A stretch of 64,000 nucleotides of DNA from Pseudomonas azerbaijanoccidentalis. GTDB lineage: Bacteria > Pseudomonadota > Gammaproteobacteria > Pseudomonadales > Pseudomonadaceae. Below, one piece after another: positions 14,536-23,287 of the stretch. The notes beneath the pieces are model-generated. The model saw only the letters and a list, made by a program, of their open reading frames with translations, did no database searches and was not told where the DNA came from. Within the stretch, counting starts at the first letter, position 1, and each line of letters starts with the position of its first letter. The translations under genes were made by a program, and so were the position numbers. The stretch is from contig NZ_JAHSTU010000001.1 in assembly GCF_019145495.1 (NCBI RefSeq), positions 124,001-188,000 of the forward strand. Reading direction: 5' to 3'.

Positions 14536-17145
14536 TTAGGCTTGAACGACCGGGATGTTGGCGTTCGCTGCAGCTTCACGGAACTCGGCGATCTGGTCGA
14601 AGGACAGGTAGCGGTAAACATCGGCCGCCATGCTGTCGATCTTGCCAGCGTATTCCATGTACTCCTCGACGGTCGGCAGGCGACCCATGATGGAGGCCAC
14701 GGACGCCAGCTCAGCCGAAGCCAGGTAGACGTTTGCGCCGTCACCCAGACGGTTCGGGAAGTTACGGGTCGAAGTCGACACAACGGTCGAGTTCGGCTCT
14801 ACACGTGCCTGGTTACCCATGCACAGCGAGCAGCCCGGCATTTCCATGCGCGCGCCAGCCTTGCCGTAGATGCCGTAGTAGCCTTCTTCGGTCAGTTGGT
14901 GAGCGTCCATCTTGGTCGGCGGCGACAGCCACAGACGGGTTGGCAGCTGACCCTTGACCTGTTCCAGCAGTTTACCGGCAGCGCGGAAGTGACCGATGTT
15001 GGTCATGCACGAACCGATGAACACTTCGTCGATCTTCTCGCCAGCAACGCTGGAGAGCAGACGGGCGTCGTCCGGATCGTTCGGCGCGCAGAGCACAGGC
15101 TCGTTGATGTCGGCCAGATCGATTTCGATGACTTCAGCGTATTCGGCGTCGGCATCGGCTTCCATCAGCTCAGGGTTGGCAACCCAGGCTTCCATCGCTT
15201 GGGCACGACGTTCCAGGGTACGCGCATCGCCGTAGCCTTCGCCGATCATCCAGCGCAGCAGGGTGATGTTGGACTGCAAGTACTCGGTGATCGACTCTTT
15301 CGACAGCTTGATGGTGCAACCGGCAGCCGAACGTTCGGCCGAGGCGTCGGACAGCTCGAAAGCTTGTTCCAGCGTCAGGCCTTCCAGGCCTTCGATTTCC
15401 AGGATGCGGCCGGAGAAGGCGTTTTTCTTGCCTTTCTTCTCGACAGTCAGCAGGCCGTTCTGGATGGCGAAGTAAGGAATGGCATGAACCAGGTCACGCA
15501 GGGTGATGCCAGGTTTCATTTTGCCTTTGAAGCGCACCAGGATCGATTCCGGCATGTCCAGCGGCATGACGCCGGTGGCTGCGGCGAACGCGACCAGACC
15601 GGAACCGGCCGGGAACGAGATGCCCATCGGGAAACGGGTGTGCGAGTCACCACCGGTACCGACGGTGTCCGGCAGCAGCATGCGGTTCAGCCACGAGTGG
15701 ATGATACCGTCGCCCGGACGCAGGGAAACACCGCCGCGGGTCATGATGAAGTCAGGCAGGGTGTGGTGGGTGGTCACGTCGATCGGCTTTGGATAAGCCG
15801 CGGTGTGGCAGAAGGACTGCATCACCAGATCAGCGGAGAAGCCCAGGCACGCCAGGTCTTTCAGTTCGTCACGGGTCATTGGACCGGTGGTGTCCTGAGA
15901 GCCTACGGTGGTCATCTTCGGTTCGCAGTAGGTGCCAGGACGAACGCCTTGGCCTTCTGCCAGACCGCAAGCCTTGCCGACCATTTTCTGTGCCAGGGTG
16001 AAACCCTTGGTGCTTTCAGCCGGGGCTTCAGGCTTCTTGAACAGGTCGAACGCTGGCAGACCCAGTTCGGCGCGAGCCTTCTCGGTCAGGCCACGGCCGA
16101 TGATCAGCGGGATACGGCCGCCGGCGCGAACTTCGTCCAACAGGACCGGGGTCTTCATTTCGAAGGTGGTCAGGACTTCGTCGGTGCCGTGCTTGCAGAC
16201 TTTGCCAGCATGCGGGTACAGGTCGATCACGTCGCCCATGTGCATGTTGGAAACGTCGAATTCGATTGGCAGTGCGCCGGCATCTTCCATGGTGTTGTAG
16301 AAGATCGGAGCGATCTTGCTGCCGAAGCAGAAGCCGCCTGCACGCTTGTTCGGTACGTAAGGAACGTCGTCGCCGAAGAACCACAGTACGGAGTTGGTAG
16401 CCGACTTACGCGAGGAACCGGTACCGACCACGTCACCGACGTAGGCGATCGGGAAACCGGCGTTGCGCATTTCTTCGATCTGCTTCATCGGACCGGTGAC
16501 GCCTTGTGCGTCAGGCACGATGCCGTCGCGAGCCATTTTCAGCATGGCCAGGGCGTGCAGCGGGATGTCCGGGCGGGACCAGGCATCAGGAGCAGGGGAC
16601 AGGTCGTCGGTGTTGGTTTCGCCAGTCACCTTGAACACGCGCAGGCTGATCTTGTCGGCCAGGGTCGGGCGGTTCTTGAACCACTCGCCGTCAGCCCAGG
16701 ATTGCAGCACGCCTTTAGCGTGAACGTTACCGTTCTTGGCTTTTTCAGCGACGTCGTGGAAGGCATCGAACATCAGCAGGGTGTGCTTGAGTTCTTCGGC
16801 AGCTACTGGCGCCAGTTCGGCGTCGTCCAGCAGGTTAACCAGCGTCACGATGTTGTAGCCGCCCTGCATGGTGCCGAGCAGTTCAACAGCGCGCTTCTTG
16901 TCGATCAGAGGGGATTTGGCTTCACCTTTGGCGATGGCAGACAGGAAGCCGGCCTTTACATAGGCTGCTTCGTCCACGCCAGGCGGAACGCGATTGGTGA
17001 TCAGGTCAACGAGGAATGCTTCTTCGCCAGCCGGGGGATTTTTCAGCAGCTCGACCAGGCCTGCAGTTTGTTCGGCGTTAAGCGGCTGGGGAACGATACC
17101 CAGTGCTGCACGCTCTTCGATATGTTTGCGGTAGGCTTCAAGCAC
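14536..17145 (-). CDS. acnB: Aconitate hydratase B
   Basis: This is bifunctional aconitase B of the TCA and methylcitrate cycles (citrate to isocitrate; 2-methylisocitrate dehydration). It has 869 residues, the normal length in Pseudomonas. The start is GTG 17145 ([14 protein letters not shown], the conserved AcnB N-terminus), with GAGGG upstream; the longer open frame to 17193 is leader. Domains run HEAT-like domain 5 (~1-160), domain 4 swivel, then the catalytic core. [4Fe-4S] ligands are C713 (GSCMTNIGH) and C772/C775 (MPGCSLCMG). A long structured leader lies upstream (see 17266-17405). In pseudomonads acnB is iron-sparing regulated by the PrrF RNAs; that is known of the family, not seen here. 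Confidence 0.97.
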   Translation of the reverse strand: MLEAYRKHIEERAALGIVPQPLNAEQTAGLVELLKNPPAGEEAFLVDLITNRVPPGVDEAAYVKAGFLSAIAKGEAKSPLIDKKRAVELLGTMQGGYNIVTLVNLLDDAELAPVAAEELKHTLLMFDAFHDVAEKAKNGNVHAKGVLQSWADGEWFKNRPTLADKISLRVFKVTGETNTDDLSPAPDAWSRPDIPLHALAMLKMARDGIVPDAQGVTGPMKQIEEMRNAGFPIAYVGDVVGTGSSRKSATNSVLWFFGDDVPYVPNKRAGGFCFGSKIAPIFYNTMEDAGALPIEFDVSNMHMGDVIDLYPHAGKVCKHGTDEVLTTFEMKTPVLLDEVRAGGRIPLIIGRGLTEKARAELGLPAFDLFKKPEAPAESTKGFTLAQKMVGKACGLAEGQGVRPGTYCEPKMTTVGSQDTTGPMTRDELKDLACLGFSADLVMQSFCHTAAYPKPIDVTTHHTLPDFIMTRGGVSLRPGDGIIHSWLNRMLLPDTVGTGGDSHTRFPMGISFPAGSGLVAFAAATGVMPLDMPESILVRFKGKMKPGITLRDLVHAIPYFAIQNGLLTVEKKGKKNAFSGRILEIEGLEGLTLEQAFELSDASAERSAAGCTIKLSKESITEYLQSNITLLRWMIGEGYGDARTLERRAQAMEAWVANPELMEADADAEYAEVIEIDLADINEPVLCAPNDPDDARLLSSVAGEKIDEVFIGSCMTNIGHFRAAGKLLEQVKGQLPTRLWLSPPTKMDAHQLTEEGYYGIYGKAGARMEMPGCSLCMGNQARVEPNSTVVSTSTRNFPNRLGDGANVYLASAELASVASIMGRLPTVEEYMEYAGKIDSMAADVYRYLSFDQIAEFREAAANANIPVVQA

Positions 17146-17603
17146 AGTTATTACCCTCATCAGTGGTCCCAAATGGGTGTCCGGGACGCTCATCCCGAAA
17201 TTGCCGTACTCATGCGCTGCATGGCGTTGTGAGCCACTTAGCCAGAATTACCGACAATTCCTTACAGAAGCTGCTTTCAAAGTTTTACGCCTGCAGAACG
17301 GGAGCTGATGAGGGTTGGCGTTGGGCTTTTCCCCGCTGGAAAAACCCCTCGCCAACACCGCTCTGAAGGAACGACTGTGCTCGTGACGCTTTGAAAACAG
17401 CTTCTAACGGACATTGGCGCCTAAAAAGGCAGGCTGATTCTACGGCAAAAAAAAATTAAAGGTAAGTCAGCGTTTATTGGACTTTGGTGGTGACGTCCAA
17501 CAAAGCTCCGTTGACCCTAACCCTTTAACTTTGAGGGGTGATGAATATCGGACAAAGGGCTAACATGCCGGCCTGTTTTGCTTTTTCGCGTTTTTGCCTA
17601 CCT
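17146..17603. other. Divergent intergenic region acnB / DUF1289 (no gene seen)
   Basis: These 458 bases hold the acnB leader on the minus strand and the promoter zone of the DUF1289 gene on the plus strand. They contain the large nested inverted repeat listed separately and an A-rich stretch near 17445-17460. A short frame from 17538 in phase with the DUF1289 gene is regarded as untranslated. I see no convincing small protein. Confidence 0.6.
17266..17405 (-). ncRNA. Large nested stem-loop in the acnB leader (possible regulatory RNA)
   Basis: AGAAGCTGCTTTCAAAG (17266-17282) and CTTTGAAAACAGCTTCT (17389-17405) pair with one mismatch in 17. Inside this arm lies a second long hairpin, GTTGGCG...GGGCTTTTCC (17314-17332) with GGAAAAACCC...CGCCAAC (17338-17356). 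The element ends about 120 bases before the acnB GTG, on the acnB sense strand. It could be a 5' UTR regulator or a processed small RNA. No Rfam family is claimed. Confidence 0.45.
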
Positions 17604-18074
17604 ATGCCCAATCAAACCATCAAGACGCCGTGCGTCGGCCTTTGCTCCACTGTTTACGGTGACCTGGTGTGCCGTGGCTGCAAGCGTTTCCACCATGAAG
17701 TGATTCACTGGAACGGTTACAACGAGGAAGAAAAACGCGCGGTGTGGCTGCGTCTGGAGCAACTTTTGTCTCAGGTCATGGCCGCCAAGGTGGAAATTTT
17801 CGACCCGGCGCTGCTCAGAACGCAGCTGGAGCAACGCAAGATCCGTTTTGTGCCCCATCAGTCGGAATATTGCTGGGCCTACCAGTTGATCGCGCGGGGT
17901 GCGCGGGTGATCAATAACCTGGAAGCCTACGGGATGGTGTTGTTGCCGGAGTTCCGCGAGTGGAACCTGCCGGAGTTGCGCGATGCCATCGACCGCGAGT
18001 TTTTCCTGCTGTCCGAGGCGCATTACCAGCGCTACATCGCGCCGGGGTTCCTCAAAGACGTCTTTGGCGCCTGA
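17604..18074 (+). CDS. DUF1289 domain protein with C-terminal extension
   Basis: This ~156-residue protein starts at ATG 17604 (MPNQTIKTPC), the form expected for the family; the frame is open further upstream, but that part has no family similarity. Residues ~8-50 form the DUF1289 module, with cysteines in TPCVGLCSTVYG and VCRGCKRF, then HEVIHWNGYN, likely a small metal-binding unit. The C-terminal ~100 residues are helical and of unknown role. It corresponds in position to the gene next to acnB in other pseudomonads. Confidence 0.75.
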   Translation: MPNQTIKTPCVGLCSTVYGDLVCRGCKRFHHEVIHWNGYNEEEKRAVWLRLEQLLSQVMAAKVEIFDPALLRTQLEQRKIRFVPHQSEYCWAYQLIARGARVINNLEAYGMVLLPEFREWNLPELRDAIDREFFLLSEAHYQRYIAPGFLKDVFGA

Positions 18075-18155
18075 AAAGATCGCAGCCTTCGGCAGCTCCT
18101 ACAGGTTGAACGCGATCCCATGCAGGAGCTGCCGAAGGCTGCGATCTTTTGATCT
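18075..18155. repeat. REP pair (family A)
   Basis: AAGATCGCAGCCTTCGGCAG and the inverted CTGCCGAAGGCTGCGATCTT flank about 25 bases between the convergent DUF1289 and universal stress genes. Confidence 0.85.
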
Positions 18156-18159
18156 TGCC

Positions 18160-19023
18160 TCAATGCTTGCCGGCAATCTCCTCCAGATGATCCTCAATCT
18201 CCTGCGGCTTTAGCACCAGCACATCGCTTTCCACCGCATCAAGCACCACTTCCGCCGTATTGCCGATCAACGTCCCTGACAAACCACTGCGCGCTACGGT
18301 GCCAATCACTGTCACTGCCGCCTGCAGCTTGTGCACCATGAACGGAATCAGCACATCCGCAGGACCTTCCTCGATGTGCAGGTGCTCGTCGTCGATGTCG
18401 AACTCAGCCTGGAACGCCTTGCACTGCTCGCGATAGCGCGCGGCGATGGTGTCGCTGAGTTGAAACGTCGGGTCGGCCGACGACAACATCGGTGAAGGGT
18501 GGGCGCTGATCACGTGCAGATGCGCCTTGGCCAAAGTGGCGATGTCATAGCCGTGATCGATGATGGTGTTATGCAGGTGACGGTGCTCAAGATCGGTATT
18601 GCCGACATCGACCGCCGCCAGAATCACTTTGTCCTTCCACGAACCGGCGGTTTTCACCAACAGCACCGGGGTAGGGCATTCGCGCAGCAGTTTCCAGTCT
18701 GCGGGGGTCAGCAGGGCGCGTTTCAAGGCACTGTCGGGGAAGTGCTGCTTGATCACCAGGCCACAACCCTCCGCCTGCTGCACATCGACGATGGTTTCGT
18801 GCAGGCTTTGATGCCAGGCCTGTTCGGTGGTGACGCTGAAACCGTCCTCTGACAAAGCCGCTTTGAGCACGCCCAGCATCCCGCTGTGATCATGCTTGGG
18901 GTCGCACACCAACAGGTGCAGATGCGCCTGGGTCACACCGGCAATCAACTTGGCGCGTTTGAGGGCCAGGCTTTCCGAGTGTTCGGGCTCGATGACCACC
19001 AGAATGCTGCGAATGGCTTGCAT
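18160..19023 (-). CDS. Tandem universal stress protein (UspE-like), Anr-controlled
   Basis: This 287-residue cytoplasmic protein has two Usp domains (~1-140 and ~145-285). The second carries the ATP-binding pattern G-2x-G-9x-G-S/T-like in GTVARSGLSGTLIGNTAE. ATG 19023 follows AGGAG; a longer frame begins at 19065. A perfect Anr/FNR box sits at the class II position upstream, so the gene should be induced at low oxygen. Pseudomonas Usp proteins of this kind support anaerobic energy-stress survival, and the P. aeruginosa gene next to acnB (PA1789) is reported as Anr-dependent. Confidence 0.9.
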   Translation of the reverse strand: MQAIRSILVVIEPEHSESLALKRAKLIAGVTQAHLHLLVCDPKHDHSGMLGVLKAALSEDGFSVTTEQAWHQSLHETIVDVQQAEGCGLVIKQHFPDSALKRALLTPADWKLLRECPTPVLLVKTAGSWKDKVILAAVDVGNTDLEHRHLHNTIIDHGYDIATLAKAHLHVISAHPSPMLSSADPTFQLSDTIAARYREQCKAFQAEFDIDDEHLHIEEGPADVLIPFMVHKLQAAVTVIGTVARSGLSGTLIGNTAEVVLDAVESDVLVLKPQEIEDHLEEIAGKH

Positions 19024-19064
19024 GATCGGGATCTCCTGAAAATGAAAAAGCACGGCGTTGCACA

Positions 19065-19070
19065 ACTATA
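19065..19070 (-). promoter_or_regulatory. -10 element of the stress protein gene
   Basis: TATAGT is read on the minus strand. A start site about 7 bases downstream (~19058) puts the Anr box centre at about -42, the standard activating position. Confidence 0.55.
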
Positions 19071-19093
19071 GTTGCTGCCCGTCGACCGGGGTG

Positions 19094-19107
19094 TTGATAC
19101 ATATCAA
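19094..19107. promoter_or_regulatory. Perfect Anr/FNR box
   Basis: TTGATACATATCAA is an exact TTGAT-N4-ATCAA site, extended to the 7+2+7 palindrome GTTGATA-CA-TATCAAC (19093-19108). It lies between the divergent usp and miaE genes. Confidence 0.85.
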
Positions 19108-19140
19108 CGGTCCGCGACTGGTGGTCTGCCCGCAGGCCGG

Positions 19141-19146
19141 TATAAT
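19141..19146 (+). promoter_or_regulatory. -10 element of miaE
   Basis: TATAAT lies 40 bases before the miaE start. The -35 at the matching distance is poor (CTGGTG). The Anr box is centred about 50 bases upstream of the predicted start site. Confidence 0.5.
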
Positions 19147-19185
19147 CGGCGCCCTTCGTTTTGAACCTTTTATCCCGTGGGCCCC

Positions 19186-19794
19186 ATGATCCTTCCCGAA
19201 ATTCACGAGTTCCTTGGCTGTCGCACCCCAGACGGCTGGGTCCAGGCCGCGCTGGCCGATCAGGAAACCCTGCTGATCGACCACAAGAATTGCGAATTCA
19301 AGGCAGCCAGCACCGCGCTGAGCCTCATTGCTAAATATCACTCCCATGTTGATTTGATCAACATGATGTCGCGCCTGGCCCGCGAAGAACTGGTGCATCA
19401 CGAACAGGTCATGCGCTTGATGAAACGGCGCAAGATCGAACTGCGTCAGCTGTCTGCCGGGCGTTACGCGTCGGGCCTGCGCAAAGTAGTGCGCAGTCAC
19501 GAACCGGTGAAACTGGTCGATACCCTGGTCGTCGGCGCGTTCATCGAAGCCCGCAGTTGCGAGCGTTTCGAGGCGCTGGTGCCGCATCTGGACGAAGAGC
19601 TGGGCAAGTTCTATTTCGGCCTGCTCAAAAGCGAAGCGCGACACTTTCAGGGGTACCTGAAACTGGCTTACCAGTATGGGGACGCCAAGGACATTGCCCA
19701 GGTGATCGACAAGGTGCGTGCCGCCGAGCAGGAGCTGATCGAGTCGCCGGATGTTGAGTTCCGTTTTCACAGCGGTGTGCCGGCTGCCGCATAA
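19186..19794 (+). CDS. miaE: tRNA-(ms2io6A)-hydroxylase
   Basis: This 202-residue di-iron monooxygenase hydroxylates ms2i6A37 in tRNAs reading UNN codons, using O2. The fold is ferritin-like, with carboxylate/His ligands in ETLLIDHKNCEFKAA, REELVHHEQ, IEARSCERFEAL and SEARHFQGY, all conserved. ATG 19186 (MILPEIHEFLGC) is preferred to GTG 19177 by family N-terminus; the ribosome site is weak. The gene is followed by a clear terminator and is therefore a single-gene unit. Confidence 0.93.
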   Translation: MILPEIHEFLGCRTPDGWVQAALADQETLLIDHKNCEFKAASTALSLIAKYHSHVDLINMMSRLAREELVHHEQVMRLMKRRKIELRQLSAGRYASGLRKVVRSHEPVKLVDTLVVGAFIEARSCERFEALVPHLDEELGKFYFGLLKSEARHFQGYLKLAYQYGDAKDIAQVIDKVRAAEQELIESPDVEFRFHSGVPAAA

Positions 19795-19850
19795 AGTTAC
19801 AAAAAACCAAAATGTGTAAAAAACTCTTAAGAGTATGAAACATCGCTGAA

Positions 19851-19874
19851 AACCGGCCAAAGTGGCCGGTTTTT
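19851..19874 (+). terminator. Intrinsic terminator after miaE
   Basis: AACCGGCCA-AAG-TGGCCGGTT is followed by a T-run. The perfect palindrome ACTCTTAAGAGT (19823-19834) lies just before it. Confidence 0.9.
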
Positions 19875-19953
19875 GCTATCCGCCATCTGCGTTCCGTCGT
19901 GGATTGGCGGCATAATGCCGACCCCTTCAAACACGCGTTGGCAACCGGCCGTT

Positions 19954-20661
19954 ATGGATAACCTGGGTTTTGGCAAAGTATTGCTGGTGGAAGATGACGA
20001 GCGCCTCGCCGGGCTGATTGCGCATTTCCTGGCGCAACACGGTTTTGAGGTGCGGCAAGTGCACCGCGGCGACCTGGCGCTGGCGGCGTTTCTTGAATTC
20101 AAGCCGAAAGTCGTCGTGCTCGACCTGATGCTGCCGGGGCAGAGCGGCCTGCACGTGTGCCGTGAAATCCGCAGTGTGTCCGTCACGCCCATCGTCATTC
20201 TGACGGCCAAAGAAGACGACCTCGACCACATTCTGGGCCTTGAGTCCGGCGCCGACGACTATGTGATCAAACCGATCAAGCCGCCGGTATTGCTGGCCCG
20301 ACTGCGCGCTCTGCAACGTCGCCAGTTACCCGACAGCGGTGTGTGCAGCTCACTGGAATTTGGTCAGTTGAACATCGACCGCAGCTGTCGCGAAGTGCGT
20401 CTGGCCGGGGAAAGCATCGAGCTGACCACCATGGAGTTCGAACTGTTGTGGTTGCTCGCCAGCGCTGCGGGCAAGACTTTATCCCGTGATGACATTCTCA
20501 ATCGCATGCGCGGGATTGCCTTCGATGGGCTCAACCGCAGCGTCGACGTCTACATCAGCAAACTGCGCGGCAAGCTCAAGGACAATCCCCGCGAGCCGGT
20601 GTGCATCAAAACGGTGTGGGGCAAGGGTTACCTGTTCAATCCGTTCGCGTGGGAGTTGTAG
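19954..20661 (+). CDS. OmpR-family response regulator (RstA/ParR-like)
   Basis: This 235-residue DNA-binding response regulator has a receiver (~8-120) with acidic pocket D14/D15, phospho-acceptor D57 (VVVLDLMLPGQ) and LTAKEDD...KPIKPP, then a winged helix (~140-232; SVDVYISKLRGKL, GKGYLF). ATG 19954 gives the standard length; the in-frame ATG at 19915 overlaps a likely -10 (CATAAT). The stop is immediately followed by the kinase ATG. Lengths 235/428 and the neighbourhood recall ParR/ParS of P. aeruginosa, but RstA/RstB is equally compatible, so no symbol is assigned. Confidence 0.9.
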   Translation: MDNLGFGKVLLVEDDERLAGLIAHFLAQHGFEVRQVHRGDLALAAFLEFKPKVVVLDLMLPGQSGLHVCREIRSVSVTPIVILTAKEDDLDHILGLESGADDYVIKPIKPPVLLARLRALQRRQLPDSGVCSSLEFGQLNIDRSCREVRLAGESIELTTMEFELLWLLASAAGKTLSRDDILNRMRGIAFDGLNRSVDVYISKLRGKLKDNPREPVCIKTVWGKGYLFNPFAWEL

Positions 20662-21948
20662 ATGCTGCGGTTATTCTTGGGGTTGTACCTGGTGATGGCC
20701 GTGGGGCTGGTGGCGGCGTTGCAAGCGGTCGAACACACGTTCAATGCGCTGCTCGACGGTCAGATGCAGGCCTACAATCGCGAGGCGGTGCGCGGGCAGG
20801 CCTGGTCGCTGGTCGAGCACGTGCGCGGTTTCGACGCTGCACAACGAGAAGCGCAACTGCAAAAGCTGCGCCCGCATTATGGCCTTGGCCTGAGCCTGGT
20901 GGATGCGGCTGAGCTGGACCTCAGCCAACGGGATCACCAGCAACTGGCCGAAGGCACGCTGGTGATTCGCGAGGACTACACCCAGTTCATTACGTCCATC
21001 GATGGCGGCCGGCAATTGTTGAGCATCAAGCTCCCGGCGGAGCCCAGCCTGATGACGTTCTACATCACCGCCGCGTACCTGATGTTGGCCGGGTTGATCG
21101 GCATCGTGCTGTTTTTCTGGGTGCGCCCGCACTGGCGCGATCTGGAGAAACTGCGCCTGGCGGCCGAGCGGTTTGGCGACAACGACCTGTCCGCGCGCAT
21201 CCAGTTGTCGAAGCGCTCGAACATCCGCGATCTGGCCGAACACTTCAATCTGATGGCCGCACGTATCGAAGGCTTGATCGCCAACCAGCGCGAGCTGACC
21301 AACGCGGTGTCCCATGAATTGCGCACACCGATTGCAAGGCTTTCCTTCGAACTCGATCAGCTCAGGCAGCAAAACGATCCGAGCCAGAACCGCGAGTTGA
21401 TCGCCGATATGTACGCCGACCTTGGCGAGCTGGAGGAAATGGTTTCGGAACTGTTGACCTACGCCAGCCTGGAGCGCGGGGCGACCGTCATCTCGCGCGA
21501 AACCATTCAAGCGCACAGTTGGCTCGACAGCGTGATCGGCAGCGTCGCTCTCGAAGCGGAAGCCGCTGGCGTGCAGTTGCTGATGGTCGAATGTCAGGTC
21601 GACGAGGTGCGCATCGAGCCGCGTTTCATGGCCCGGGCAGTCATCAATTTGCTGCGCAATGCCATTCGTTATGCGGAGGAGCGGGTCGAGGTTTCGCTGG
21701 TGCGTCGTGATGATCATTACGAGGTTAGGGTCAACGACGATGGCCAGGGCGTACCACTGGAAGGGCGCGAGAAAATCTTTGAACCGTTCTCGCGTCTCGA
21801 TGCCAGTCGCGACCGCCGTACCGGTGGTTTTGGCCTGGGCCTGGCGTTGGTCAGGCGCGTCTCGCAGTCCCATGGAGGGCAGGTAGAAGTGACGGATTCG
21901 CCGTGGGGCGGGGCGTCGTTTCGCATGACGTGGGCGCATCTGGATTAG
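20662..21948 (+). CDS. Sensor histidine kinase (RstB/ParS-like)
   Basis: This 428-residue inner-membrane kinase has TM1 at ~1-22, a short periplasmic domain (~25-130) and TM2 at ~133-155 (FYITAAYLMLAGLIGIVLFF). A HAMP linker, an H-box with phospho-acceptor H218 (NAVSHELRTPIARL) and an ATPase domain with N-box NLLRNAIRYA and G-boxes (DDGQGVP, GGFGLGLALV) follow. The start directly abuts the regulator stop, so the pair is co-translated. The signal is unknown; if it is ParS-like, cationic peptides would be the cue. Confidence 0.92.
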   Translation: MLRLFLGLYLVMAVGLVAALQAVEHTFNALLDGQMQAYNREAVRGQAWSLVEHVRGFDAAQREAQLQKLRPHYGLGLSLVDAAELDLSQRDHQQLAEGTLVIREDYTQFITSIDGGRQLLSIKLPAEPSLMTFYITAAYLMLAGLIGIVLFFWVRPHWRDLEKLRLAAERFGDNDLSARIQLSKRSNIRDLAEHFNLMAARIEGLIANQRELTNAVSHELRTPIARLSFELDQLRQQNDPSQNRELIADMYADLGELEEMVSELLTYASLERGATVISRETIQAHSWLDSVIGSVALEAEAAGVQLLMVECQVDEVRIEPRFMARAVINLLRNAIRYAEERVEVSLVRRDDHYEVRVNDDGQGVPLEGREKIFEPFSRLDASRDRRTGGFGLGLALVRRVSQSHGGQVEVTDSPWGGASFRMTWAHLD

Positions 21949-21968
21949 CGGCTGCGCTCAATGGCCCC

Positions 21969-22078
21969 ATCGCTAGCAGGCTAGCTCCCACAGGGGACCG
22001 CATTTCAAATGTGGGAGCTAGCAGGCTAGCTCCCATAGGGGACCGCATTTCAAATGTGGGAGCTAGCCTGCTAGCGAT
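21969..22078. repeat. Triple REP cluster (family B)
   Basis: Three arms are present: ATCGCTAGCAGGCTAGCTCC, then GTGGGAGCTAGCAGGCTAGC followed by CTCCCATAGG, then GTGGGAGCTAGCCTGCTAGC. The 23-base linker GGGGACCGCATTTCAAATG is nearly identical in both gaps, showing internal duplication. It lies between convergent genes. Confidence 0.85.
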
Positions 22079-22103
22079 TAGGCCATCAGGCACACCACCG
22101 AAT

Positions 22104-22592
22104 TCAGCAACTCAACCCCAACCGCTCATGCCATTGGGCGATCGACTCTTCGGGGTAAACATCAAACTGTTTGTCACCCGGCCCGACCTTGGCCTCGACC
22201 CACGGCGCCTTCGAACTGAGCATCAAATGGGTATGCACCGGCGGCACCGGCAGCGGGGTGTCGATGGCCGATGCGAACGGGTGGATCAGCTCCGGCCATT
22301 CGGGGCTGAACAGCCACAACCCCGAGCCACAAACCGAGCAAAAATGCCGCTCGGCCGTGCTGCGGTGCGCACGTTTTTCGCCTTCGCCCTTGAGTAGCGC
22401 ATGGTAAATCGCGATGTTCTTGCGCCCGCGCACTTTCAGGCTGTTGGCATCCCCGGCAATGTTGATAGCGTAACCGCCACCGCCCTGGGTTTTGCGGCAA
22501 ATCGAACAGTAGCATCGTTGATAAGGGTAGGGGTGAGCGCTGGTCAGGCTGAACGACACAGCGCCGCAATGGCAGGAACCTTCGAGTTGCAT
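22104..22592 (-). CDS. GFA-family (Gfa-like/Mss4-fold) protein
   Basis: This 162-residue protein of the glutathione-dependent formaldehyde-activating family has zinc-binding cysteine pairs in GSCHCGAVSF, CYCSICRKTQGGGG and FCSVCGSGLW. Most members are uncharacterised; the formaldehyde role was shown for only a few and is itself disputed. It stands alone with no formaldehyde dehydrogenase beside it, so the substrate is unknown. Confidence 0.88.
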   Translation of the reverse strand: MQLEGSCHCGAVSFSLTSAHPYPYQRCYCSICRKTQGGGGYAINIAGDANSLKVRGRKNIAIYHALLKGEGEKRAHRSTAERHFCSVCGSGLWLFSPEWPELIHPFASAIDTPLPVPPVHTHLMLSSKAPWVEAKVGPGDKQFDVYPEESIAQWHERLGLSC

Positions 22593-22629
22593 GGCGACCT
22601 CCGGCAGGCCAGGGAATTATCCCATCAGA

Positions 22630-23025
22630 CTAGACCGGTACCAGAATCGCATCGCCTGTGGCGACCAATTTGAGCTGATCACCGGTTTGCGCGAACAACT
22701 CTGCGCGGGCGAACACCTGTTTCTTCCCGGCCTTTACCACCTTGCCCCGGGCGATGAACACTTCGCCGACGGCGGGCGCCAGGCAGTTGACCGTAAAGTG
22801 CGAAGCCAGCACATTGCCGGCCACCGTTCCCGCCGCGAAACCGCAAGCTGTGTCGAGCATTGCACCGATCAGGCCGGCATGCAGGAAACCGGCATATTGC
22901 GCCATGTCTTCTGCGCGAAACGCCAGGGTGAGGTCTGCTTCACCGCTCTCGGCGCGGGTGACTTCGAAGCCGGCCCAGCGGTTGAAGGCTGAGGTTGAGT
23001 TGATTTGCTTGAGTGTGTTGAGCAT
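22630..23025 (-). CDS. PaaI-family hot-dog thioesterase
   Basis: This 131-residue acyl-CoA thioesterase shows the helix-and-strand core HAGLIGAMLDTACGFAAGT, with the HxG...D catalytic pattern of the PaaI/YbgC-like group. Start ATG 23025 follows GGAGGG at eight bases; the longer frame to 23079 lacks a ribosome site. The substrate acyl group cannot be told. It is separated from the GFA gene by 37 bases on the same strand and may be co-transcribed. Confidence 0.85.
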   Translation of the reverse strand: MLNTLKQINSTSAFNRWAGFEVTRAESGEADLTLAFRAEDMAQYAGFLHAGLIGAMLDTACGFAAGTVAGNVLASHFTVNCLAPAVGEVFIARGKVVKAGKKQVFARAELFAQTGDQLKLVATGDAILVPV

Positions 23026-23131
23026 GTCGAATCCCTCCGGTTGAGGCAGCAACATGCGCTGGGATGGAGGCGTTGTCATCGTTGATCAGGAACGGTGATA
23101 GTCAGCCGGGATGGTGGTGAATGGGCCGGCC

Positions 23132-23210
23132 TCATCGCCAGCAGGGCTAGCTCCCACATTGGATCGGTGGCATTCACAAATCCCTGTGGGAGCTAGCCCT
23201 GCTAGCGATG
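23132..23210. repeat. REP pair (family B)
   Basis: TCATCGCCAGCAGGGCTAGC with CTCCCACA pairs with TGTGGGAGCTAGCCCTGC and TAGCGATGA. It lies between the divergent thioesterase and LysR genes, an unusual place for a REP. Confidence 0.8.
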
Positions 23211-23287
23211 AACGATAACGCTGACGCACTGGACGCCCATGGCCCATCAGGTCAGCATGAACACCCCCGAATCCCGGACCTGACCTG

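Noticed and set aside
14506..17232. A 908-codon open frame on the plus strand, antisense to acnB
   Set aside because: It mirrors the acnB codons exactly over their whole length, has no ribosome site or recognisable domain, and such antisense frames are normal in GC-rich genes with strong codon bias.
19823..19834. Perfect palindrome ACTCTTAAGAGT after miaE as a regulator site
   Set aside because: It lies between the stop codon and the terminator of miaE, so an operator role is unlikely; probably chance or part of the 3' end structure.
19954..21948. Naming the two-component system parRS outright
   Set aside because: Lengths and rough location fit, but RstAB fits too; I cannot compare sequences directly.
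21969..22078. Possible CRISPR-like array
   Set aside because: Repeats are palindromic REP arms in alternating orientation with a common linker, not direct repeats with unique spacers, and no cas gene is present.
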